A stretch of DNA of 35,565 bases from positions 1 to 35,565 of the forward strand of contig CAYXIM010000007.1 of NCBI GenBank assembly GCA_964465385.1, given 5' to 3'. Source of the stretch: JAAYBY01 sp964465385 (GTDB lineage: Bacteria; Bacillota; Clostridia; Saccharofermentanales; UBA5734). Both the position numbers and the translations under genes were made by a program. The notes beneath the pieces are model-generated. The model ran no database searches, had not been told where the DNA came from, and saw nothing but the letters and a program-made list of their open reading frames with translations. Positions 1 to 7,924 of this stretch are shown here, piece after piece; positions within the stretch are counted from its first letter, which is position 1; every line of letters begins with the position of its first letter.

Positions 1-143
1 AGCTGCGGGGCGTTTTGGATGGCGGCTGACAGCAAAAAAACCACCCGCACCGGTGACGCCACGGCCCGGGCAAGGGCTTTTTCATCCCGGACGGCCGCAA
101 CCACCGGGTGCTCAATCATGGTATCCAGCAAGGCTTGTGTCAT
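1..143 (-). CDS. glpP: Glycerol-3-phosphate-responsive antiterminator GlpP, N-terminal part
   Basis: The gene enters from the left edge of the window and only about 47 N-terminal residues are visible. The peptide begins MTQALLDTMIEHPVVAAVRD and continues with a segment ending in VVFLLSAAI, which resembles the start of GlpP proteins (an 'AAV+D...VVFLL' opening that leads into a TIM-barrel-like fold). GlpP binds glycerol-3-phosphate and prevents termination in the leaders of glp operons. A good Shine-Dalgarno (AAAGGAG) lies seven bases before the ATG. It is the fourth gene of the glycerol oxidation operon, 30 bases after the DUF1667 gene, and may act on the leader terminator at 3329-3365. The call rests on a short stretch of protein plus strong context. 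Confidence 0.72.
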   Translation of the reverse strand, partial: MTQALLDTMIEHPVVAAVRDEKALARAVASPVRVVFLLSAAIQNAPQ

Positions 144-173
144 GGATGCTCCTTTGGGTGAACCGCATCCCCA

Positions 174-578
174 TTATGCCTCGCCCGGCCGGCCCGGGCA
201 AGGGCGTTCAGGTAACGCGCGAGTGGCCACCACATGGACACCGCTGCCTAAAATATTCTCAAACACCTGATCTCCCGCTTGGAAGGTGCCGTTCAAGCGC
301 TGGCGGCCCAGCCATTTCAAACAAGGGTCAATCAGCTGGACCGGCATGGCGCGGTCGGTTTTGACGCTGAGAGGCACCTCAAAACCCGCCACTCGCACCA
401 AGGCGGTCACCACCCGGCGTGGATCTTGTGTTTCCTGACGGGCATAGCGCGCACCCAGGGCACACTGGTGGCCGGTCACCACCAGGTTTTCGCCGTTGGT
501 TTGCACGTCCAAGAGACAGCCCAGGGGGCAATGGATGCAGCGCAGCTGCTTGTTGTGTGCCGCTTTAGGGTCAGCCAT
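174..578 (-). CDS. DUF1667 cysteine-rich protein of the glycerol oxidation operon
   Basis: A 134-residue protein with a CxxCPxGC motif (Cys14, Cys17, Cys21) and a fourth cysteine in GHQCALG (Cys39), then a C-terminal segment ending in a VHVVATR-type motif. This matches DUF1667, a small family found downstream of GlpA-like and FAD/NAD oxidoreductase genes in Firmicutes. The four cysteines suggest a metal or Fe-S centre, so it may be an electron-transfer subunit of the dehydrogenase; that role is inferred. The ATG at 578 is preferred over the longer frame because it overlaps the end of the upstream gene by only eight bases, which is typical of translational coupling, and places the CxxC motif near the N-terminus. 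Confidence 0.82.
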   Translation of the reverse strand: MADPKAAHNKQLRCIHCPLGCLLDVQTNGENLVVTGHQCALGARYARQETQDPRRVVTALVRVAGFEVPLSVKTDRAMPVQLIDPCLKWLGRQRLNGTFQAGDQVFENILGSGVHVVATRALPERPCPGRPGEA

Positions 579-1848
579 GGCCTTCAACCACCTCAATCTG
601 ATAGCAAGCCTGTTGGCCGCTGAACACGTCCGCCGGGACAAGCAGGCTTTCTTCCTGGCCAGGGGTCAACACCTGCTTGCGCCGGCTTAAACACACCTGT
701 CCATCTGCCAGCAGCCGGACGGTCGCGGGCCGGGTGACCTGGCTGGGCCTGTAAAACAATGTCACCTTGTCCTGATACAAGGGCTGGCTGATCCGCTGAG
801 GAACCACCGCCCGGACACCGGGTCCTGCTTGCAGCACATCAAAGGCCTGATTTTCCTTTGCCTGTTGGCGCTGTAACCAGCGCACGGCAGACCGGCCGGC
901 CCGGCCGGCTTCTTCTGACACAGCATCGACCAGGTCATGGACATGCAGGACGTTCCCGCAGGCAAACAGGCCCGGCACCGACGTGTGCAGGTCCTGGTCC
1001 ACCAGCGGCCCGCCGGTCTCTTCAGCCAAGCGCACCCCGGCCTGGCGCGACAACTCGTTTTCTGGAATCAGGCCGACGGACAGCAGCAAGGTGTCACAGG
1101 CCACCTGCTCTTGTGTGTGTGCGAGGGGCTCACCTGTGTCGGGGTCAACTGCCGCCACAGTCACTGCTTCAATGCGATCCTGGCCATGGATGGCAACCAC
1201 TGTGTGGTTAAGCAAGAGGGGGATGCCAAAGTCATCCAGGCACTGAGCCACATTTCTGGGCAAGCCGCTGGAAAAAGGCATTTTTTCAAGGCAGGCAACC
1301 ACCTCGGCCCCCACACAGGCCATGCGCCTGGCCATGATCAGACCGATATCTCCCGAGCCCAGGATCAACACCCGTTGCCCCACAATGAGCCCATGCAGGT
1401 TAAGCAGCCTTTGGGCTGTTCCAGCTGTCAGGATACCTGAACCGTTGCTGCCCGGAATGGCCAGGGCACCCCGTGTCCGTTCCCGGCAACCCATGGCCAG
1501 GATGACTGCTTTGGCCTGAATATGCTGCAGGCCCTTGTGGGGGCTGACCACATACAGCTGGCGATCTGCCGTCAGTGACAAGACGGTGGTCTGGCACTGA
1601 ACCGCAATGGCACGCGCCTGAACCTGGTCAATCCAGCGGTCTGCATATTCGGTGCCTGTCAAAGAGGTGCCGTAGAGCTGCAAGCCAAAGCCCGGATGAA
1701 TACACTGTTGCAAGATGCCCCCCAGGCGCTCGTCCCGTTCCAAGACCAGCAGGTCACGGCAGCCAGCATCCCAGGCGCTGACCGCCGCAGCCAGACCGGC
1801 CGGTCCCCCGCCGATGATAACCAGATCAATCTCTTGTGGTGGTTTCAT
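571..1848 (-). CDS. FAD/NAD(P)-dependent oxidoreductase, second subunit of a glycerol-3-phosphate dehydrogenase-like complex
   Basis: A 425-residue flavoprotein. The N-terminus has an FAD-binding Rossmann motif (IIGGGPAGLAAA, about residues 10-21) and the middle has a second dinucleotide-binding motif (ILGSGDIGLIMARR). A C-terminal FAD contact is seen in GLFACGNVLHVHDLVD. No CxxxxC redox-active disulfide is present, unlike thioredoxin or lipoamide reductases. Proteins of this type pair with a GlpA-like dehydrogenase and a DUF1667 protein and probably carry electrons from the reduced flavin to another carrier; the acceptor is unknown here. The ATG at 1848 overlaps the upstream stop by four bases (ATGA), and this start excludes about 54 low-complexity residues of the longer frame. 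Confidence 0.85.
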   Translation of the reverse strand: MKPPQEIDLVIIGGGPAGLAAAVSAWDAGCRDLLVLERDERLGGILQQCIHPGFGLQLYGTSLTGTEYADRWIDQVQARAIAVQCQTTVLSLTADRQLYVVSPHKGLQHIQAKAVILAMGCRERTRGALAIPGSNGSGILTAGTAQRLLNLHGLIVGQRVLILGSGDIGLIMARRMACVGAEVVACLEKMPFSSGLPRNVAQCLDDFGIPLLLNHTVVAIHGQDRIEAVTVAAVDPDTGEPLAHTQEQVACDTLLLSVGLIPENELSRQAGVRLAEETGGPLVDQDLHTSVPGLFACGNVLHVHDLVDAVSEEAGRAGRSAVRWLQRQQAKENQAFDVLQAGPGVRAVVPQRISQPLYQDKVTLFYRPSQVTRPATVRLLADGQVCLSRRKQVLTPGQEESLLVPADVFSGQQACYQIEVVEGHG

Positions 1849-3314
1849 GGCGTCCCCTCCTCCGGCCGGCCGGACCCCGGCCCGGTCTGGGGCCAGGCCC
1901 CAGTCACCAGCTTGGCCTTGTGGCCAAACTTGGCCAGGTCCGACATGGGCGTGCCCAGTTCCCGGTGGAGGATGGCCATGACACGGGACAGGCAAAACCC
2001 GCCCTGGCAACGGCCCATGCCAGCCCGGGTCCGGCGCTTGATGCCGTCGACCGTCCGGGCGCCGACCGGCCGGTGGATGGCGGCAACCACTTCCGCCTCG
2101 GTCACGTCTTCACAACGGCAGATGATGTGCCCATAGGCGCTGTCACGGCTGATCGCCTCTCGCTGCTGCGCCCGGGTCATCAGACGAAAGGGCGTTGCTT
2201 TGGCTTGAGGCGGATGCATGTGTTGTTTGGGATCAACCTGACAATAGACCGCCAGCTGCTGGGCCAAGTCAAGCGCGATGGCCGGCGCTGCTGTCAGCCC
2301 CGGTGAGTCGATCCCGCAGGCCAGAAAGAGGCCGGCAACATCTTCTGAAGGGCCAACAATGAAATCACCCCGGTCGCTGCTGGCGCGAATGCCGGAAAAA
2401 GCCGTTAAAAACTGCTGCGTCGGCAGGTCTGGCCAGGACAAGGTCGCAGCCTGCAAGATCTTTCGAAAACCTGAGGCGCTGGTCACCGTGGCATGGCGCT
2501 CATCGATGTCTTCAGCAGTCGGCCCCAAAAGCACCGTCTGCTCAACCGTTGGCGCGATCAAGACGCCTTTGCCCCGGTCCGTGGGCAGTTGGAAAAGGGT
2601 TGACTGAAAGGCCCTGCCACCTTCTTTGGTCAGCATCAGGTACTCACCACGCCGAGGCCGGATGGCGAACTGGTCCTGACTCAACTGGTTGTTGAGCCAG
2701 TCCGCTTCAACCCCGGCCGCATTCACCAGGGTTCGGCAGGCGAAGCTGCCCTGGTTGGTTTGGCAGATGAAGTGATTCTTTTCGCGGATGACCGACTGGA
2801 CGTGGGTGTCGCAATGGATGCTGGCACCGTTTAAAAGGGCATGTGCCGCCAGCTCCAGTGTCAGCTCATAGGGCGAGGTGATGGCGGCAGTCGGGGCATA
2901 AAGGGCCCAGCACGCCTGTGGGTTGATCTTCGGTTCCAAGGCCTGCAGGCCCTGCCTGTCCAGCAGTTCCAGACCAGATACCCCATTTTTGCGGCCCTGG
3001 TCGGCCAAATGCGCCAGGGCGGGGCGGTCTGTGTCATCAAAGCCGACCACCAGAGACCCGTTCATGTGGTAAGGCACCGACAGCTCCTGGCACCAGGCTT
3101 TAAATAGCTTGTGGCCGTCCCGGTTGTACCGGGCCTTCAGGCTGCCTGGCCTGGCATCGTAGCCGGCATGCACGATGGCGCTGTTGGCTTTGGTCGCCCC
3201 TTCGGCCAGGTCCAGGTGTTGTTCCAGCAGCGCCACCGACAAGGGGTAGCGTGTGCATTCCCGTGCGATCGCGGCACCGATCACACCGCCTCCAATGATA
3301 CAGACATCAACCAT
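1845..3314 (-). CDS. GlpA-like FAD-dependent glycerol-3-phosphate dehydrogenase with C-terminal [2Fe-2S] BFD-like domain
   Basis: A 489-residue protein that starts with an FAD-binding motif (CIIGGGVIGAAIARE, residues 5-19) followed by the DAO-family pattern KANSAIVHAGYD. The C-terminus carries a BFD-like [2Fe-2S] domain with cysteines at about 399, 401, 436 and 441 (CRCEDV and GRCQGGFC). This is the layout of anaerobic GlpA-type glycerol-3-phosphate dehydrogenases, which oxidise glycerol-3-phosphate to dihydroxyacetone phosphate. Other DAO-family substrates such as 2-hydroxyglutarate or opines cannot be excluded from sequence alone, but glpP in the same operon favours glycerol-3-phosphate. 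It is the first gene after the promoter at 3402-3430 and the leader terminator at 3329-3365. The Shine-Dalgarno is weak (GGGGAT) and sits just after the terminator T-tract. Confidence 0.85.
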   Translation of the reverse strand: MVDVCIIGGGVIGAAIARECTRYPLSVALLEQHLDLAEGATKANSAIVHAGYDARPGSLKARYNRDGHKLFKAWCQELSVPYHMNGSLVVGFDDTDRPALAHLADQGRKNGVSGLELLDRQGLQALEPKINPQACWALYAPTAAITSPYELTLELAAHALLNGASIHCDTHVQSVIREKNHFICQTNQGSFACRTLVNAAGVEADWLNNQLSQDQFAIRPRRGEYLMLTKEGGRAFQSTLFQLPTDRGKGVLIAPTVEQTVLLGPTAEDIDERHATVTSASGFRKILQAATLSWPDLPTQQFLTAFSGIRASSDRGDFIVGPSEDVAGLFLACGIDSPGLTAAPAIALDLAQQLAVYCQVDPKQHMHPPQAKATPFRLMTRAQQREAISRDSAYGHIICRCEDVTEAEVVAAIHRPVGARTVDGIKRRTRAGMGRCQGGFCLSRVMAILHRELGTPMSDLAKFGHKAKLVTGAWPQTGPGSGRPEEGTP

Positions 3315-3328
3315 GACAGATCCCCGTC

Positions 3329-3365
3329 AAAAAAACCGGAACACACCTGTCAGGGCGGTCCGGCT
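3329..3365 (-). terminator. Leader terminator of the glp operon, probable GlpP target
   Basis: Read on the minus strand, an imperfect hairpin with arms AGCCGGA and TCCGGTT (3359-3365 and 3334-3340) is followed by seven T residues at 3335-3329. It lies between the promoter at 3402-3430 and the start codon at 3314, so transcription must read through it to reach the operon. In Bacillus, GlpP relieves leader terminators of this kind when glycerol-3-phosphate is present. The hairpin and T-run are visible; the GlpP control is inferred from the presence of glpP in the operon. Confidence 0.65.
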
Positions 3366-3401
3366 CTCTTCTCTCAGCCAAGCTACACATGATACAGCCC
3401 G

Positions 3402-3430
3402 ATTGTACAAGGGCAAAGGCGCTTTGTCAA
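3402..3430 (-). promoter_or_regulatory. Sigma-A-type promoter of the glycerol oxidation operon
   Basis: On the minus strand a perfect TTGACA (3425-3430) is followed after 17 bases by TACAAT (3402-3407). The predicted transcript starts near 3395 and has a leader of roughly 80 bases that contains the terminator at 3329-3365. Confidence 0.75.
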
Positions 3431-3462
3431 AGTAGAAAAAAAGGTGCTTTGCCGATATGTTC

Positions 3463-3490
3463 TTGTCTATTGTTCATAACCTGATACAAT
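3463..3490 (+). promoter_or_regulatory. Probable promoter of the diguanylate cyclase gene
   Basis: TTGTCT (3463-3468) and TACAAT (3485-3490) are separated by 16 bases and lie about 50 bases before the ATG at 3543. The promoter is divergent from the glp promoter, with about 30 bases between the two -35 elements. Confidence 0.55.
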
Positions 3491-3542
3491 GAATGCACCG
3501 TCCCTTGATTCGATCTGATTCATCCGCCGACCGGTATGACTG

Positions 3543-4685
3543 ATGGACTGGACACAACTTTACGCAAAAATCAGCCTAAACGTGGTTGCTGTTTTGGTGC
3601 TCTTGATCCTGTTCTTTGCCAACATCCGGCAGCAGGACAGCCGCGAACGTTCATCTGACCTGCTCTACCGCCTGCTGCTGCTGGTCAACATGGTGCTGGC
3701 CATTTTTGATTCGCTGGCCTGGCTCTTGGAAGGCCGGACTGGACTGTGGTCTTTTGCTTTTAACGACCTGACCAACCGCCTGCTTTTTTTGTTTTCACCC
3801 CTGCCGGCCATGCTGTGGCTGATTTACGTTCACTACCAGCTGTTTTCCAGCAAACGGTCGGTGATCAAGCTCAGCCGCTGGTTGCTGCTGCCCCTGCTGC
3901 TCAACAGCTTGCTGGTCTTGCTCAACGGCAAAAGTGGCCTGCTCTTCACGTTGTCAGACAGCAACCACTACCAGCGCGGCCCCCTCTTTGCCGTCAGTGT
4001 CGGTTTATCCTACCTGTTTTTAGCCGCCAGCTACATCCTGATCATTAAAAACCGTTCTTTGCTTCATCCGCAACATTTTGTCGCCCTGTGTTTGTTTGTC
4101 CTGCTTCCCTTGTCTGGCAACATCATCCAAAACCTGGTCTACGGCCTTTCGCTGAGCTGGATATGTCTGGCTTTGGGCAACCTGATCTTGTTTGTCTGGA
4201 TCCAAAACAGATCCATTAACATGGATCCACTGACCGGGGCCTTTAACCGCAGGCATTTCGACCGCGTCTTTGGTGGTAAGATCAACCGCGGCAAAAAGCC
4301 TTTTGCCCTCATCATTGCGGACCTCGATTCGTTCAAGCGCATCAACGATGTGTTCGGCCACCAGATGGGTGATGCCGCGCTGATCGAAACGGTCAGGCTG
4401 CTTAAAAGTGTTGTGCGTGAAGAAGACCACCTGGCCCGCATCGGAGGCGATGAATTTTACCTGTTGATGGATCTGTTCGAACAAGCACAACTGGACCGGG
4501 TGCTTCAGGATATCCGGTCGGTCTTTGAAGCCCGCCTGCAGCGGCCTGATCAGCCCTACACCCTCTCGATCAGCCTGGGCGGGGCCCTCTACCGGCCTGG
4601 CGAAAAAGGCTCAGCTGATGCCTTTATCCGCAAGGTCGACCGCCTGATGTATGATGATAAAACCTCACGGGCTAAAACGATCTGA
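3543..4685 (+). CDS. Membrane-bound diguanylate cyclase (GGDEF)
   Basis: A 380-residue protein. The first 220 residues hold about seven hydrophobic segments, beginning NVVAVLVLLILFFANI, and form a membrane sensor region of no family I recognise. The C-terminal half is a GGDEF domain: it opens with DPLTGAFNRRHF, and the catalytic GGDEF is intact at residues 301-305. An inhibitory I-site, REED, lies exactly five residues before it (292-295), so product inhibition by c-di-GMP is expected. The enzyme makes c-di-GMP from two GTP. No clear Shine-Dalgarno precedes the ATG, which suggests weak translation. No EAL or HD-GYP partner gene is present. The 3' end overlaps the convergent hydrolase gene by 21 bases. 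Confidence 0.9.
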   Translation: MDWTQLYAKISLNVVAVLVLLILFFANIRQQDSRERSSDLLYRLLLLVNMVLAIFDSLAWLLEGRTGLWSFAFNDLTNRLLFLFSPLPAMLWLIYVHYQLFSSKRSVIKLSRWLLLPLLLNSLLVLLNGKSGLLFTLSDSNHYQRGPLFAVSVGLSYLFLAASYILIIKNRSLLHPQHFVALCLFVLLPLSGNIIQNLVYGLSLSWICLALGNLILFVWIQNRSINMDPLTGAFNRRHFDRVFGGKINRGKKPFALIIADLDSFKRINDVFGHQMGDAALIETVRLLKSVVREEDHLARIGGDEFYLLMDLFEQAQLDRVLQDIRSVFEARLQRPDQPYTLSISLGGALYRPGEKGSADAFIRKVDRLMYDDKTSRAKTI

Positions 4686-5456
4686 CTGCGCTTCTGAACG
4701 AACAGGGTTTTTCAGCACACCGATACCTTCCACGCTGATGTCCACCACATCCCCTGCCCGCAGCGGGCCCACACCGGCTGGTGTTCCCGTTGCCACGACA
4801 TCGCCCGGCATCAAGGTCATCGCCTGCGAGATGAAGGCGATCAAGTCCGGTACGGACCAGATCAGCTGGCTGGTTGAGCTGTCTTGTTTGAGTTGGCCAT
4901 TGACCCGTGTGCGCAGGGCCAGCCCGCCCGGATCAACCTCATCGGTGACCAGCGGTCCCAGGGGTGCAAACGTGTCAAAGCCTTTGGCCCGGGTCCACTG
5001 GCCGTCCTGCTGCTGGATGTCTCGAGCCGTCACATCGTTGAAGCAGGTGTAGCCTAAAACACAGCTGGCAGCTTCCTGTGCGCTGACCTTTCGGGCCCGG
5101 CGGCTGATGACAACCGCCAGCTCCCCTTCAAAGTCAACACGGCTGCTCAGAGATGGGTCCGGCAAAACGATGGCCTGGCCCGGTCCGATGAGAGCCGACG
5201 TGGGCTTGAGAAACAAAATCGGTGTCTGGGGCGGCTGGCCGCCCATTTCAGCAATGTGATCCCGGTAGTTTTTACCCACTGCGACAATTTTGCCCGGCTC
5301 GCATGGAGCCAGCAAACGCGCCCCGGGAAGGGGCACCGGTGCCCCCTGAGGCAGGCCGCCCAGGTAAGGGGCTGCTGTCAGGGGCTGGATCAGCTCATCG
5401 CTGAGTAAAAGCCCCCACCTGGCCTGATCGGCCCATTCATACCGCACATAACGCAT
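4665..5456 (-). CDS. Fumarylacetoacetate hydrolase family protein
   Basis: A 263-residue protein with the FAH-family layout: a short N-terminal region, the catalytic entry motif VGKNYRDH, the metal-binding acidic motif DFEGELAVV, then NDVTARDIQ, KGFDTFAPLGP and TGTPAGVGP. Family members hydrolyse or decarboxylate acyl-pyruvates and related 2-oxo acids in the cytoplasm; the substrate here cannot be told from sequence. It begins five bases after the nfnB stop, and its ribosome site AGGAGG overlaps the end of nfnB, so it is the third gene of the nfnAB transcript. The link to NfnAB is unusual and may only reflect co-expression. Confidence 0.88.
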   Translation of the reverse strand: MRYVRYEWADQARWGLLLSDELIQPLTAAPYLGGLPQGAPVPLPGARLLAPCEPGKIVAVGKNYRDHIAEMGGQPPQTPILFLKPTSALIGPGQAIVLPDPSLSSRVDFEGELAVVISRRARKVSAQEAASCVLGYTCFNDVTARDIQQQDGQWTRAKGFDTFAPLGPLVTDEVDPGGLALRTRVNGQLKQDSSTSQLIWSVPDLIAFISQAMTLMPGDVVATGTPAGVGPLRAGDVVDISVEGIGVLKNPVRSEAQSDRFSP

Positions 5457-5461
5457 GTTGC

Positions 5462-6898
5462 TTATCCTCCTGTTCCCTGTGGATCGTCGGGGGGCTGCGC
5501 CTGGCCCTGCTTGTGGGTCAGGCGTTTGTGAATGGCTGCAGCCGCTTGTTTCCCGGCGCCCATGGCCTGAATAACCGTTGCTGCGCCTGTGACCACATCC
5601 CCGCCGGCGAAAACACCCGGAATGCTGGTTTCAAGCGTGTCCGGATCCACGATGATCCCACCCCAGTCCTGTGTGACCAGCTGTGGCGTCGCGGCCTTGA
5701 TCAGGGGGTTGGGGCTTTGACCGATGGCAACGATCACCGTGTCTGCCACCACATCAAAGTCCTGCCCAGCCAGGGGAATGGGGCGCCTTCTACCCGATGC
5801 ATCTGGTTCTCCCAGGGTCATGGTCGAACAGGTCACCGCCCGAACCCAGCCGCTATCGGTTCCCAGCATGCGAACTGGGTTAACCAGGGTGCGAAAGCGG
5901 ATGCCTTCTTCCTTGGCATGGGCCACTTCTTCTTCCCGGGCAGGCATTTCAGCCTCTGATCGCCTATAGAGGATGGTCACAGTCTGCGCACCCAGCCGTT
6001 TGGCGCTTCGGGCAGCATCCATGGCGACGTTTCCACCGCCGACCACACACACCTGACGGCCCATGGCCACCGGTGTATCCACGTCCGGAAAACGATAGGC
6101 TTGCATCAGGTTGACACGGGTTAAAAATTCGTTGGCTGTGTAGACCCCGTTAAGGTTTTCGCCCTCGATGCCCAGGAAACGTGGCAGGCCGGCTCCGCTG
6201 CCGATGAAGACGGCCTCAAACCCTTGCTCAAAAAGATCATCAAGGGTGTAGGTTTTCCCAATGACCTGGTTGGTCATCAAGGTCACGCCGCTTTGGCGCA
6301 ACTGATCAATTTCACGGGCCACCAGCCCTTTGGGCAGCCTGAATTCCGGAATGCCATAGACCAGCACGCCGCCTGCTACGTGGAAGGCTTCAAAAAGGGT
6401 CACATCATGGCCCAGGCCAGCTAAATCTCCAGCGCAGGCCAGGCCGGCCGGGCCGGATCCAACCACGGCCACCCGGTGGCCGGTCGCCTGCACCTCACGA
6501 GGCTCGTAGGTGCTGTTGGCCAAAGCCCAGTCAGCCACAAAGCGCTCCAAACGGCCGATGGCAACCGATTCGCCTTGCTTGGTTCGGACACAGCGTTGCT
6601 CACACTGGACCTCCTGGGGGCAGACCCGGCCACAGATGGCTGGCAGGCGGTTGGTGGCCATGATGACCTCATATGCCTCCTGAAAATGGCCTGCCGCCAC
6701 CAGCGCAATAAACTCAGGAATGTGCACCTGAACAGGACAACCGGCCACACAGGGTTTGTGGCGGCACTGCAAGCAGCGGCGTGCCTCCTCCATAGCCTGT
6801 TCGGGGGTGTAACCCAGGGCCACCTCCTGAAAATGGCGCACCCGGCTCTTGGGGTCTCGTTCAGGCATGTCAACTTTTGTTTTCGAGCGGTTAACCAT
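5462..6898 (-). CDS. nfnB: NADH-dependent ferredoxin:NADP+ oxidoreductase subunit B (GltD-like flavoprotein)
   Basis: A 478-residue protein similar to the small subunit of glutamate synthase. The N-terminal cysteine clusters CLQCRHKPCVAGCP and CGRVCPQEVQCEQRC would bind [4Fe-4S] centres. An FAD motif (VVGSGPAGLACAGDL) and an NADP(H) motif (VVGGGNVAMDAARSAKRLG) follow, and the protein ends with the usual GVFAGGDVVTGAATVI. By itself it would be annotated as gltA or gltD. Because it follows directly after an NfnA-type subunit, with an eight-base overlap, and there is no large glutamate synthase subunit in the window, the electron-bifurcating NfnAB transhydrogenase is the better reading. NfnAB couples NADPH, NAD+ and ferredoxin in anaerobes. 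Confidence 0.86.
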   Translation of the reverse strand: MVNRSKTKVDMPERDPKSRVRHFQEVALGYTPEQAMEEARRCLQCRHKPCVAGCPVQVHIPEFIALVAAGHFQEAYEVIMATNRLPAICGRVCPQEVQCEQRCVRTKQGESVAIGRLERFVADWALANSTYEPREVQATGHRVAVVGSGPAGLACAGDLAGLGHDVTLFEAFHVAGGVLVYGIPEFRLPKGLVAREIDQLRQSGVTLMTNQVIGKTYTLDDLFEQGFEAVFIGSGAGLPRFLGIEGENLNGVYTANEFLTRVNLMQAYRFPDVDTPVAMGRQVCVVGGGNVAMDAARSAKRLGAQTVTILYRRSEAEMPAREEEVAHAKEEGIRFRTLVNPVRMLGTDSGWVRAVTCSTMTLGEPDASGRRRPIPLAGQDFDVVADTVIVAIGQSPNPLIKAATPQLVTQDWGGIIVDPDTLETSIPGVFAGGDVVTGAATVIQAMGAGKQAAAAIHKRLTHKQGQAQPPDDPQGTGG

Positions 6899-7742
6899 GG
6901 GCTTTTTCTCCGGTCAGCCGGCAGGGGTGACCGGCAGAAGCTGCTTGTTCATCCGAGCGGAAAATCTGCTGCCGCCGGATGGCTTCATCAAAATCCACCT
7001 CATGGCCGTCAAAATCAGGTCCGTCCACACAGGCAAAACGGGTCTGGCCGCCAACGGTCACCCGGCAGCCGCCACACATCCCGGTTCCGTCCACCATGAC
7101 GGGGTTGAGGCTGACGATGGTCTTGATGCCATAGGGGCGGGTCAGCTCACTGACCGCTTTCATCATAACCAGCGGCCCCAGGGCGACCACCAGGTCGTAG
7201 GGGGCGCCTTGCTCCAGCTGAGCTTTCAAGACATCGGTTACAAAACCCTTTCGTCCATTGGAACCATCATCAGTTGTGATCCATAAGCGATCCGACACAG
7301 CCTGGAAGGTTTGTTCCAGGATGATCAGGTCCTTGCTTCTAAAACCCAGGATGACATCAACCTGGGCACCCAGGCCATGCAGGGCCCTGGCCTGCGGTAT
7401 GGCAATGGCGGTGCCCAGGCCACCAGCCACCACCACCGCCCGCTTGTAACCCGACAGTTGTGTGGCATTGCCCAGGGGGCCAACAAAATCAAGGATGGCC
7501 TGCCCTTGCTCCAGCTGTGACAACAGCTGGGTCGTTTTTCCCACAACCTGGAAAATAATGGTCACGGTTCCCCGCTCCCGGTCAAAATCAGCGATGGTCA
7601 GGGGGATGCGTTCCCCACCCTCACGGACGCGCAAAATGATGAACTGGCCCGGTTGGGCTTTTCGGGCAACAGCCGGCGCTTGAACCGCCATGCGAATGAT
7701 GCTGTCGCTGAGCCTTTCTTTTTCTAAAATGGGGTACACCAC
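6891..7742 (-). CDS. nfnA: NADH-dependent ferredoxin:NADP+ oxidoreductase subunit A
   Basis: A 283-residue protein related to the electron-transfer subunit of dihydroorotate dehydrogenase. It has an FAD-binding PGQFIILR and RIPLTIAD region near the N-terminus, an NAD-binding VVVAGGLGTAIAIPQAR in the middle, and a [2Fe-2S] cysteine cluster MCGGCRV...FACVDGP near the C-terminus. I chose the GTG at 7742 rather than the longer frame that opens at GTG 7859: a strong AAGGGAGG lies five bases before 7742 (eight before a second GTG at 7739), a consensus -10 lies inside the longer frame, and the resulting length fits the family (about 280 residues). The longer frame would add 39 residues with three cysteines. 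Confidence 0.85.
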   Translation of the reverse strand: MVYPILEKERLSDSIIRMAVQAPAVARKAQPGQFIILRVREGGERIPLTIADFDRERGTVTIIFQVVGKTTQLLSQLEQGQAILDFVGPLGNATQLSGYKRAVVVAGGLGTAIAIPQARALHGLGAQVDVILGFRSKDLIILEQTFQAVSDRLWITTDDGSNGRKGFVTDVLKAQLEQGAPYDLVVALGPLVMMKAVSELTRPYGIKTIVSLNPVMVDGTGMCGGCRVTVGGQTRFACVDGPDFDGHEVDFDEAIRRQQIFRSDEQAASAGHPCRLTGEKAHG

Positions 7743-7769
7743 ATAAGCCTCCCTTGGTCGATTTCCTTT

Positions 7770-7797
7770 ATTATAAAGGACCGGTCGATAATAGCAA
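7770..7797 (-). promoter_or_regulatory. Promoter of the nfnA-nfnB-hydrolase operon
   Basis: On the minus strand TTGCTA (7792-7797) is followed after 16 bases by a perfect TATAAT (7770-7775). Transcription would begin near 7763, just before the AAGGGAGG ribosome site at 7748-7755. A short perfect inverted repeat, TCCTTTA/TAAAGGA, surrounds the -10 and could be an operator. Confidence 0.6.
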
Positions 7798-7924
7798 TGG
7801 ATGCACGGGTCCTGAATCGAGAGGCATCCTTTTTCAGCCTCTTTTTTTCCGTCTGGCACACCATCAACTCCTTTTTCTAACCGATCCAGCGCACGGGCCA
7901 GATGCCATCCGGGTTAAAAATGTG

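Noticed and set aside
5462..6898. Glutamate synthase small subunit
   Set aside because: The sequence fits, but there is no large subunit, and the overlap with an NfnA-type gene makes NfnB the better call.
7743..7859. N-terminal extension of nfnA with three cysteines
   Set aside because: A promoter and ribosome site lie inside it and the shorter protein has the usual family length; kept as a finding because the extension is not excluded.
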